The notes below the pieces were generated by a model, which was given only the letters and a program-made list of their open reading frames with translations, ran no database searches and had not been told where the DNA came from. Below, in pieces: positions 47,771 through 56,881 of a stretch of DNA of 64,000 bases. Location of the stretch: assembly GCA_951394045.1 (NCBI GenBank), contig OX595988.1, positions 992,001-1,056,000 on the forward strand, given 5' to 3'. A program made the translations under genes and the position numbers. The stretch's first letter is position 1. Each line of letters starts with the position of its first letter. This DNA is from Nitzschia sp. DOCU1. Taxonomy: Eukaryota > Bacillariophyta > Bacillariophyceae > Bacillariales > Bacillariaceae.

Positions 47771-48313
47771 ATGCTAGTCCGACATTGCATTTTGAGCTTC
47801 TTGCTGCTGCTGTCAATACAATTTCGACTTTCCGTCGTCGCATTTTCAAGCTCAAGGACAACTAGAACGAGGAACTTGATTACATTCTCTCCTGTTGGTT
47901 TGAGTGGAAGAAATCCTACTTTTACGTTATCGAACAGTGCCGACCCAGTAGCGGCGGAGGAAGCCGAGATCACTACCCAAGATAAGAAAGGCCAGACGAT
48001 CGCTGTCGGCACCGTCGTCAGAGTGGCCGCCGAGAATTTGAAAGCTTACCAAGTACCTGCCAAAGGCCATGGAAAATTCAACGAAAACAAGGAGTTTGTT
48101 CCAGCTCCAGCGGATGGTGGCCGAGCGTCGAAGAATCTGGTGCTTCCTGTGGGGCTTCGAGGTGTGGTGGCAAAAGTGTACGATTCCGATGCCCTGAGTG
48201 CCAATTTTCCTATTCAAGTCAAATTTACACCTGGCGAACATACTGATGAAGGATACGACCCTCCGATGCCGTTCCTTATGCATTTCGACGCGGGAGAAGT
48301 GGAGTGCGTTTAA
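47771..48313 (+). CDS. Ferredoxin-thioredoxin reductase variable (alpha) chain-like protein, plastid
   Basis: 180 residues from the ATG at 47771. Residues 1-24 are a signal peptide ending in SVVAF, then a Ser/Thr/Arg-rich transit stretch. The mature domain (about 75-180) matches the SH3-like barrel of the FTR variable chain: IAVGTVVRV, LKAYQVP, LRGVVAKVY, ALSANFPIQVKF. The family's usual chain is about 75-100 residues; here an insert of some 25 residues (around KFNENKEFVPAPADGG) separates strands 2 and 3. The variable chain forms a heterodimer with the catalytic Fe-S chain and helps ferredoxin reduce thioredoxin in the chloroplast. The insert leaves some doubt whether it still serves FTR. Confidence 0.7.
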   Translation: MLVRHCILSFLLLLSIQFRLSVVAFSSSRTTRTRNLITFSPVGLSGRNPTFTLSNSADPVAAEEAEITTQDKKGQTIAVGTVVRVAAENLKAYQVPAKGHGKFNENKEFVPAPADGGRASKNLVLPVGLRGVVAKVYDSDALSANFPIQVKFTPGEHTDEGYDPPMPFLMHFDAGEVECV

Positions 48314-48505
48314 GCACTGGAACGCATTTGCCTTTCTCTCACTTTCCAGACAACCATAGACATCCAGCTGCCTGCATAGCTGCAACCATGCTACCCAGAA
48401 TAGGAAACGCGTTTACTAGTTTCTCATCTACAATCCCAGTGAATACATATAGTTGTCCTTGTAGCTATCCGGCACGCAAGAACTCCAACTGAAGAGAAAT
48501 TGTCT

Positions 48506-49330
48506 CTAGTTGTCTTCCTTCTTCTCGTCCATATACTTGGAAACATAAATTTTTCGAGAAGGATGGTCTTCTTGTGGACGATTGAAAGGGGTCCATACCG
48601 GTTGTCCGATAAAGAGACGCATGGCATGGATGTAATCCTTCTCGTCACAAGTAAATCTGTGGTAGATCCCTTCTGGAAGCGTCATGAGGTCTCCCTTCTT
48701 GACATGAATTCGGATCCACTTGTCTTCTGTATCGCGTACATCAAAGAAGCCAGATCCATCCAAAATATAGCGAATTTCCTCCGCATCATGAATGTGTTCT
48801 TCAAAGAAGGCCTTGACTTTGTCATCAAATCCGGGTAAGTGGTCAGGATGAACAGTAATAATGTCGGCGTAGCTATAACCCCTATCGTCACGAATCTGTT
48901 TGAGACGGGGATCCACTGCATCTTTGGGGTCCCATGGAACCGATTTGACAGGATACGAGTACTTTTCGGCGTCCATTTTCCAGTATTGAATGCCGAGCTT
49001 CTTGCACGCCTCGACGGATGCCGGTTTGTTGGGTTCTTGGCGGTTCTCCTTCTTTTGATCCTCAATTTCTCCCTCGATCATGTACCATGCTGAAGTAGGA
49101 AAGAATCACACAAGTCAGTATTGCTGGGACTATCAACATTCATTGGCGGATCCATCAGCTGCCCCAATTCGATTTCATCAACGCCAGCGTTGTTCTGCCG
49201 TAAGGTTTCGGCATTTACTATCTTCATTCTTCTTCATACCTTCGGGCCATTCTTCATCGGGGCTTTGCGGGACGGACATCTTGGGCTTTTTGGCGTCCGG
49301 GGCAGGAGCTTCAGCTTTCTCGTCGCTCAT
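48506..49330 (-). CDS. ADI1: Acireductone dioxygenase (methionine salvage)
   Basis: Two exons: 49330-49240 and 49089-48506; intron 49090-49239 (150 nt, GTATGA...TCAG). The junction restores the family start EAWYM. Product 224 residues. The cupin core has HIHDAEEIRY (three of the metal ligands: His, His, Glu) and the fourth His in GIYHRFT. Further family motifs are RDDRGYSYADII, DVRDTEDKWIRI and AMRLFIGQPVWTPFNRP. The enzyme oxidises acireductone; with Fe it yields the methionine precursor ketoacid and formate, with Ni or Co it makes methylthiopropionate and CO. Exon 1 codes an extra acidic/Pro-rich 30-residue N-terminus without a targeting signal, so it should be cytosolic. Tail-to-tail with the FTR-like gene. 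Confidence 0.92.
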
Positions 49331-49820
49331 TGTCCGTTGGATGCATCTACCTCGGGTTGGTTTGACAGAATGAATCTTCGAAGACGGTCGCGTGTCGCTT
49401 TATTTACTGCGCAGTATCTTTTTGCTTCGGAGTGAGATTTTGTTATCTTTGTTTGATGATGGGGGCGAACGGCCACCATGACGCGTAATCCATTGTTGTG
49501 TAGAAACTGTACTGGTCGCTACGTATATGTTGGCTACCCGATGAGAAGGCTCTATTTGGGAGAGGCACGCGCGCACATATTTGCACAAAACGAAAGGCCG
49601 ACGCACGAGCACGAGGTCGATTTTAACCTTCGGGCAAACGAACGGTCCGAAAGTTCACCATTGATCCAACCAATCATTTCGTGACAAGGTCGGGATCACC
49701 TTCGCTGGCATTCATTCACGATCCGAAAAATATCTTTCGGTGATCCCCACCCACCAAACTCCTCTTCTCCGACAACTCCACAAAAGATTGTTGGAATACA
49801 CAACAAACACTTTCATCAAG
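49331..49820. promoter_or_regulatory. Divergent intergenic region
   Basis: 490 bases between the acireductone dioxygenase gene and the cyclophilin gene, containing the leaders and promoters of both. Confidence 0.35.
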
Positions 49821-50814
49821 ATGTGAGTAATACATGCATGGCTGGAAATGTAACGGGGATAGGGGAGAGTGATGGTGGGAGACAGAAACGTTGCCCGGGT
49901 TGCGAGTTTATGCCAAAGATTTGATGTCTTCGTCCACCGATCCGATGGGAAGCCTATTGCCCGAAAGATCTGGTACAAAATGTCTGTAGAATTCTACGGG
50001 ATCTGTCTGTGACCAGTTTCTCACTACGTATGACTGTTTTCTTTGTCGACTATGATCATGCTCATGACAGGTCTAACCCCAAGTGCTTTTTCGATATCAC
50101 CATTGGCGGATCCCCCGCTGGCCGCATCGTCATGGAATTGCGAGCCGATGTTGTCCCAAAGACTGCCGAAAATTTCCGCGCCTTGTGCACTGGAGAGAAG
50201 GGATTCGGCTTTTCCGGATCCAGCTTCCACCGTGTGATCCCTGGATTCATGTGCCAAGGAGGTGACTTCACCAACCACAACGGTACTGGTGGAAAGTCCA
50301 TCTACGGTGAGTAGTCATGATTGTGTACGGAAGGCGTTTGTGTGAAAATTTCTTCTTGTGCCTCATTTATGCCATTGCTTCGTTTCGAAAAACAGGCGGA
50401 AAGTTCCCTGATGAGAACTTCAAGCTCAAGCACACTGGCCCAGGAATCTTGTCAATGGCCAATGCTGGTCCCAACGTAAGTGCGGTGAAACCTTCTTCTG
50501 TTGTCGATAATGGCACTTTTCCTCACTTTTGTTTTCATTTTCTGTCGAATGACAGACCAACGGATCTCAATGTGAGTAGGGTGGAACGCGGTAGTGTCAT
50601 TTCCTAAATGGCAGATTTCCTCACTTTTCTCGTTTTGTTCGTGCCATTCAAAGTCTTTTTGTGCACTGCTGAAACCGCCTGGCTGGACGGCAAGCACGTC
50701 GTGTTTGGATCCGTCGTCGAGGGCATGGACGTTGTCAAGAAGATTGAGGGTGTCGGATCTGGATCGGGTGCCACCAAGGCCAAGGTTGTCATCCAAGCCT
50801 GTGGACAACTCTAA
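49821..50814 (+). CDS. Cyclophilin A-type peptidyl-prolyl isomerase, five exons
   Basis: Coding exons 49821-49822, 50071-50306, 50396-50475, 50556-50571 and 50654-50814; introns of 248, 89, 80 and 82 nt, all GT-AG. The product is 164 residues, the exact length class of cytosolic cyclophilin A. The first coding exon supplies only AT of the start codon; the G is the first base of exon 2 (ATG-TCT-AAC-CCC). Exon 4 is a 16-base microexon coding TNGSQ. Numbering fits human CypA: R55 in [15 protein letters not shown] and W121 in [12 protein letters not shown], the catalytic Arg and the cyclosporin-contact Trp. The enzyme speeds cis-trans isomerisation of X-Pro bonds. No targeting signal. Confidence 0.92.
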
Positions 50815-51537
50815 ACAAAAGGCGTAGACGCATTATGTACATTCAGAAAAAACAATTCTGAGTTGTAGATTGCAGCACTTGTCAAAATAATAGAATTGTT
50901 GGGATGATTCTACAGGATTCGTTCGTTGCGTCCAGTATTAGTAGATCGGCTGTAAATATTGTTTAGTGGTAGAAGAGAAGTGGCCAAGATTCAGGTCATG
51001 CTTGATACTTCGTGTTATACGTTGGCCGAGGAAGGGGGTTTTGCACTGAAAAAGGTGAGCAGCAACCACAAACGTCGTCGGACTTCAGGAGTCTTTTGCA
51101 GGTGGCACCATCAATCTACCAGAGTCGAAAAGATTAATATGCAGCTTCAAATCTGCTGTCATAGTAGTCATCGATAGGAACAGTAGCTCTACATATCACG
51201 AAAAGGCCGCTATCTAGGAGTAGGAGCTGGTGCTCAAGCAAGTTGCTGGCACCCCAGCGTGCCCGTTCGTTCCAATCCGGTCGTCTGAGTCAAAAATCAT
51301 CTGTCGCTCGCCGGCCAGACATCGCGTGGAATGATGCTTTGGGGGCCATCGACATTTCGAATTGAATCGCCCCTTGAACCGAAAAGCGTGAGTTCCCCCC
51401 TCGAGGAGGACGATAAAAGAAAGCGAAACAACACGGTAAGATCGCTATCGATTGAATGAGAGTCTCAATGCTCCAGCTGCTTTAGTTTATTCAGGAGAGA
51501 AACCCCAGAAGCAGCGTCTCGTTCAAGTAAATTTATA
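50815..51537. other. Intergenic region upstream of the MYST gene
   Basis: 723 bases between the cyclophilin stop and the acetyltransferase start, same strand. No supported feature; the latter half should hold the acetyltransferase promoter. Confidence 0.35.
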
Positions 51538-52880
51538 ATGACGAACGAGACAGAACTGGACAAGCCGCTAGAAATCGATGACAAATGTGACGTAAGATGG
51601 AGGGCCGGGGATCAAACGTTGCAGGCCGTCATTATCGAGAGGCGGCCTCTCAACTTTCGGAAACGCAAATCGGGTAAAAAGGATCCCGCCCGGCCAGTTG
51701 TAGATACCTTGAAACCTGATGAAGTCGAGTATTATGTTCATTACGTCGATCATGACAGGTAAGGGTAGATCTTGTGTGGAGGTGGGTCTTTTAAAGTGAA
51801 CAACCAGCCGCAAGAATGACTCACTCATCTCAATGGTTGCGGTTTGTTACTAGACGACTGGACGAGTGGGTTACCTTGGATCGATTTCAGCTAGAGACAT
51901 TGCAGCGCGTGGAAAAGAAAGAGGACGATGAGGATGGTGACGGAGAGGCTCGTAAATTAAGAAAGCGTATCAGTGCGCTCCAGGTTGATTATAGTATCGA
52001 TGGCGGACCCAAAAATGCAGAATCCATCTTGTCGGGTGGGAACTGGCGGGGTGGGTCAGGGGATCCCAGTCTTGCAGCCTTGGAGCGCGAGCATGAAGAA
52101 ACCACCAAGGTGAAAAATATCGAAAAGATTTACATGGGTGGATGGGAAGTGGAGTGCTGGTACTTTTCGCCGTATCCAGACGAATATGCCGACGCCGAGA
52201 CTCTCTTTGTGTGCGAGTTTTGCTTGAATTACATGCGAAAGAAGAAGACGTTCCGAAAGCACATGGCGACTTGTCCCCGGCGTTCTCCACCCGGAAGAGA
52301 GATTTATCGTGAACTAGGTCTGAGTGTGTTTGAGATAGACGGAAAGGAGCATCGAGCCTATTGCCAGAATTTGTGTCTTCTAGCCAAGCTATTCCTCGAT
52401 CACAAGACACTTTACTATGACGTCGACCCATTCTACTTTTATATCATTTGCGCCGTTGATGACCATGGCGCTCATATTGTGGGCTATTTTTCAAAAGAAA
52501 AAATGTCAACTGAGGAGTATAACCTGGCTTGTATCTTGACTTTTCCCCAGTATCAGAAGCACGGCTACGGCAAATTTATCATTTCTCTCTCGTATGAGCT
52601 AACCAAGCGAGAGGGGAAGACAGGGTCGCCTGAAAAACCACTCTCGGATCTGGGCAAGATCTCGTATCGCAGTTACTGGACCCATGTTCTCTTGAATCTT
52701 TTGGCGGAGCATAATCCCAAGAAAGACATTTCGATCAAGGACATGTCGATGATGACTGGAATCAAAACGGAAGATATCATCTCGACTCTCCAGTACCTGG
52801 ATATGATCAAGTGCTGGAAGGGGCAGCATGTCGTTTACGTCAAGCAACAGACGATCGAAGACTACATGAAGCAGGAGTAA
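51538..52880 (+). CDS. MYST-family histone acetyltransferase (Esa1/Tip60 type)
   Basis: Two exons: 51538-51758 and 51854-52880; intron 51759-51853 (95 nt) lies within the chromo-barrel motif and splicing restores HDRRLDEWV. Product 415 residues. The N-terminal chromo barrel/Tudor-knot (about 12-95) has YYVHYVDHDRRLDEW. The catalytic MYST domain begins with a C2HC zinc finger (CEFCLNYM to HMATC), then YFSKEKMSTEEYNLACIL with the autoacetylated Lys in FSKEK, the acetyl-CoA motif QYQKHGYGKFII, and PEKPLSDLG with the catalytic Glu region. It acetylates histone H4 and H2A-type tails in a NuA4-like complex. The length is near that of yeast Esa1 (445). Start ATG. Confidence 0.93.
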
Positions 52881-52933
52881 GTACCAAGATAAATATTTGC
52901 GAGCATGAATGCACTACAAGACCAGCCAACTAA

Positions 52934-52944
52934 CCCCCCCCCCC
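52934..52944. repeat. Poly-C tract
   Basis: Eleven consecutive C between the convergent MYST and pseudokinase genes; a likely sequencing or slippage hot spot. Confidence 0.8.
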
Positions 52945-53059
52945 TGTCATTTTGCGAACCTTACAGTAAACAACTACGCCTGTGCAAACCAGAATGCTTG
53001 CATTGGGATCCTCCGTCATAAAAACAGAGAAACGTTTAGTCCATAGTACTGCGTTTCAT

Positions 53060-54770
53060 TTATCTAGGACTGAAGAATGGGTTAGATAGCAGTCCCCGCG
53101 CCGTAATGACTTTTAAGCTGTTCTTGTTTTCTGCGGCCTTCTCTCTCGCTTTGAAGAGCGTTTCTAGCACTGTCCAGCCAGCACCATCATTTTCGTCTAA
53201 TAGTTCCACAAGATTGCTCCACACTTCCTCGGCTTCCACATACTCACGGAACTGACTGATGTCCTTGCCAAAAATCTCACCAAGTAATCGTTGCAAGGTA
53301 TCCTCGTCCGTGGCGGGCATGGGAGCTGTTGGGGATGGGAGCTCGGCCAGCGAGGAAAGAAGTAAGCCCAAAAATACAAATCCAAGTGCATGTAAATCTT
53401 CGGCCATTGCGAAATTGGTCGCTGCCAAGGAGGTGTCGCCCTTGCGAAACGATAATCCAAATGATCGAGCCCGTGCGATGAACTCATCATCGTAGGCCGA
53501 CTCTTCCAACAATCCCGAGAAACCAAAGTCTGCTAGCTTGACCACCAGACCATCAGGTCGCGTAAAATAGACAGTAGATGGTTCACGCTTGTCTTGCGTC
53601 GGACTCGTCAAAACCAAGCTACTGCGGCCAATACTTCTATGGGCGATTCCACTTTCATGTACATCGGCCAGCGCCGTCACGGCTGCCTTCATGATTCCCT
53701 TGACAACATAATTGGCTCGGTCTTTCCAAGTTGGTAAGGCTGGTGGCTCTACCAAGGCTCCAAAAAAGTTGCGTTTCGGCGGCAATTGGGCACGACGAAC
53801 AATTGGTGGAATGGAATATCCCGAAACAGTGTTCAATCCAGCGTACTCGTAGACCACCCTGGAAGATTTGGAGATGAGAGGTGCCATATCAAGAAGCATG
53901 TAATTTTATTCCTCATTCCAGTTTGTCTTACCATATCGCTTCCGGCTTGGGCGGTGGCACACCCAATGCGCGGTAGAATTCGTTGCCATCCATCTCGCCC
54001 TCCAACTCGGCCAGGTTGACTTCGCCCAAAATCCCGAGGAAGGGGGCTTTTTTGAGTGCTTGTAGTAAATCTCCCACATATCTGTCGTCTTTTCTTGCTA
54101 GAACAGATCTTGATGAGGCAGCTTGGATCCAGTCCCCACTAGCAACGTCATCATCTTTGGCGAGTAAATCCGACTGTAACTTGCCGATTGATAGCAATTC
54201 GTACCGAGCCAGCTTCAAGGCTAGTTCGCCAGAGAACTCTTTGACCAGAATACGGTTATCTAATCCCCTTGAACTCAAGGATCCGCCAAGCCGTCCCACG
54301 AACTGTCCTCGAAAGACCCTAACGACGGATCCGCTGCTCTTCCGTGTCCGCTTCGGTTTGGACGCGTCGAAGGGGTTAGGCTGCACCACTCTCCGATCGG
54401 ATGGATCCTCTTCGTTAACCTCATAGTATTCCCAGTCAGTAACTTCGTCAAAGCCCATGTTGCCGACAAAATCAGACAAAATCAGGTCTTGTCCCAGAAG
54501 AAATTGTCGTGTTTGTGTGCCCGTCAAATCCCTAGCCCCCCTTCCTTTGAAGATGCTGGAGAATTTGACAGTGTCCTCGTCGTCGCTTAAAAAGTCATCA
54601 AAGTCCGATGTCCATTCAGACTCTTCGGAGAGTCTCAAGATGACGGTAGAACTTGTAGCACACCATGAAGGATGCGGGGAACATGACAGGTGCTGTGCAG
54701 TGAATCCGGACAAAGGTCGTAGCAAACTCAAGGCGATGGCCAATCGTGCAACTATGCGAAGAGTGCTCAT
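53060..54770 (-). CDS. Plastid-type protein pseudokinase
   Basis: Two exons: 54770-53932 and 53858-53060; intron 53859-53931 (73 nt, GTAAGA...CCAG) joins PEAIW to VVYEYAG, the hinge strand of a kinase. Product 545 residues. Residues 1-28 are a signal peptide ending in LSGF, a plastid-type motif. Residues 30-165 are acidic and unassigned. The kinase-like part starts near 165 with a Gly-rich strand (GQFVGRLGGSL) and ILVKEF (the beta-3 Lys). The catalytic loop is HRSIGRSSLVL at about 353 instead of HRDxKxxN, so the catalytic Asp, the Lys and the metal-binding Asn are all changed. The DFG motif is intact (KLADFGFSG, about 389). Phosphotransfer is unlikely; a regulatory or scaffold role in the plastid is inferred. 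The first ATG lies at 54770; a GTG is seven codons upstream. Confidence 0.75.
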
Positions 54771-55260
54771 TGTGACTTCTTTCTTCTGCACACTAAAGAG
54801 TTGATAGATAGAGAATAGGCGTAGTCGATTGCTCTATCGGCTTCGCTGCGGCTTCCAAGGAATGAAATGGCAGGTCGTGTTTGATTCCAATCAAGGGTGC
54901 TGTCATCATCTTCAGTGCTTTTCTTCTGTTGGCTCTCTCGGTTGCGCGCAGACAGCGAAAAAATGATATGATGACGTATGCACCAGTTACGAGTGCGTTG
55001 AAGATCCGGGGGGAAGAAGCAAGGGAAAGCGGTTCCCCTTCCTCCGGCCCAAAATTAGCGGTCGGCGATTTTTCTCGTCTCTCCAAGACCCCGCCAAACA
55101 AAAGATCCAAAGGATGGACAACCATGAGAGCGACTGCTCCGCCGGAACAGCACTTCCATATTGTCGATGCTTTCGAGCCGTCCATTCAGCTTTGGAGCCG
55201 CTTGATTATTTCCACACTTTGCTACTAGCTCGACGAATTTGACGGTTTGGGAAAGCGATC
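54771..55260. promoter_or_regulatory. Divergent intergenic region
   Basis: 490 bases between the pseudokinase and the phosphatase genes. Two overlapping open frames on opposite strands (54793-55185 and 54881-55228) lack family signatures and were not called. Confidence 0.35.
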
Positions 55261-55908
55261 ATGTCGGGTACCAATGACAATGGTGGTCCTATGGACGAAA
55301 TGCAAGATACGACCAAATCAGAGGACTTCCCGTGGGCTTGGCTTAAAGCCTTCAATGACATTGTGAAGGCGGATCCGCCTCCTGAAATCCCTGATCCTCC
55401 CGTAGCTGTCCTGCCGTGGCTCTACTTGGCGCCTTTTTATTGCGTACAAAATCAGGGCGCCAAGCTCCACAGTGAACTGGGCATTACCCACGTGTTGTCT
55501 ACCAATCGCACGCCACCCCAAGTATTGGAGTCCCTCTACTGGGAACTGAGGAGCAACGAAATTGATCATTACTATATTTCCGCAGACGATCTGCTTTCTT
55601 ACGATATGATGGCTCACTGGGAGGAATCACGAGACTTTCTACAGCAATGCCGAAGCGGTGAGGGCAAGGCATTAGTCCATTGTGCAGCGGGAATGAATCG
55701 ATCGGGAACCATTGCGGCTGCCGCCATGATGCATTTTGGAAAAATGGATTTATTGCAAGTCGCAAGGGAATTGAAAGCGAAACGCGGTTACGTGTTGAGT
55801 AATGCGTCATTTGTTCGGCAGCTGGTTGCCTTTGCTGCCATGGAAGGGCATCTCGGAGACAAACCAGAAGGATACGATGATGTGCCGATCCCTTGCGATG
55901 ATTTATAG
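55261..55908 (+). CDS. Dual-specificity protein phosphatase
   Basis: 215 residues, start ATG, single exon. The core (about 45-195) has the DSP layout: LPWLYLAP (start), LHSELGITHVLSTNRTP, YYISADDLLSYDM with the general-acid Asp near 109-110, and the P-loop HCAAGMNRSG with C141 and R147 (HCxxGxxRS). It removes phosphate from Tyr and Ser/Thr of proteins, or possibly from other phospho-substrates. The N-terminal 40 residues are acidic and disordered; there is no targeting signal or substrate-docking domain, so the target kinase or substrate is unknown. The length is typical of small atypical DSPs. Confidence 0.88.
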   Translation: MSGTNDNGGPMDEMQDTTKSEDFPWAWLKAFNDIVKADPPPEIPDPPVAVLPWLYLAPFYCVQNQGAKLHSELGITHVLSTNRTPPQVLESLYWELRSNEIDHYYISADDLLSYDMMAHWEESRDFLQQCRSGEGKALVHCAAGMNRSGTIAAAAMMHFGKMDLLQVARELKAKRGYVLSNASFVRQLVAFAAMEGHLGDKPEGYDDVPIPCDDL

Positions 55909-56881
55909 TTGGGTTACGCCACCAACTAGCATCGATTTATGGAACGGTGCATCGCAGCCGCTACACTTTCTACCGGTAGCTCCCTGATCTTGGAGTGTCT
56001 CCCCCAAGCATGAATGATTGGATCTTTCGGAGCACAATTTGGAGTACAGAAAAAGGATTCGTTGCTAACTAGGTGATTGAGAGATGCATCTTCTGGTGGT
56101 AGTCTCCGCATCAACAGAAGATCGCTCCATCCAGAGATGGCCTGCTGAAACGAACATCAGAGTTTCTCGACTCAATCACAGAATAATTCGTCAAACCCTC
56201 CGAATCCATACTCCGGATTATAGCACAGCAGCGGAGTTGCCTGCATTGCTACAGAATGGAAAGAAAGTAAGATATTGGGAATGGAGTATTGGTGGAAGGA
56301 GAGAGCCAACAATATCATGGGATTCTTGTTACTCACGTGGAGTGTTGACATCATTTTTTTCAAATTGCCGCCGCGCGCTTGGAATGAACTTTTGCAAATG
56401 CCGAACCGGCTATCGCTTCTACATATTGGATATTCTTGGCGCGCCGTCCCCTAATTTTTGGTACCCAACGGGAGGTCGCTCATGTGTGAGGCTCTTAGAT
56501 CATTAATCAATATTCAGTTTCTAATATATTAATCTTTTTTTACATGACTCGGTTGTGCAATATTCTTTATATGTGTTTGTATATCTTGGACAATTTTCGA
56601 CATGACTACTTACAAGACTAGCAAGTCGGCGGCGTGGCCCTATGCCAAATTTGCGATTTGACCTTGTGTTGGCCACTGTGTTTCTCCACTTGCCACCATT
56701 GCCTTAGGTTGTTTCTTTCGGATGTACCTCCGCCTCAACTTGGAGTGCCCAAAGGCTTACACAAAACACATCCAAGACTTCTCTCTGGATTGCAGAAGAC
56801 TTGGGGGATTGGAAGTGTTATTACTTTTCTAGTTCTTTAGCGGGAGCGATAGGAGTAACCACGCCACGCCCATCTCCTAGC
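55909..56881. other. Intergenic region with AT-rich patch
   Basis: 973 bases between the phosphatase stop and the coiled-coil gene. An ATG-started frame at 56084-56506 (+) has no recognisable motif and was not called. The stretch 56505-56600 is AT-rich. The last part likely contains the coiled-coil gene's leader. Confidence 0.35.

Noticed and set aside
54793..55228. Small proteins on either strand between the pseudokinase and phosphatase genes
   Set aside because: Overlapping opposite frames; the plus-strand frame begins with TTG, and neither has a recognisable motif.
56084..56506. ATG-started 140-codon frame
   Set aside because: No motif, composition like random sequence, in a non-coding spacer.
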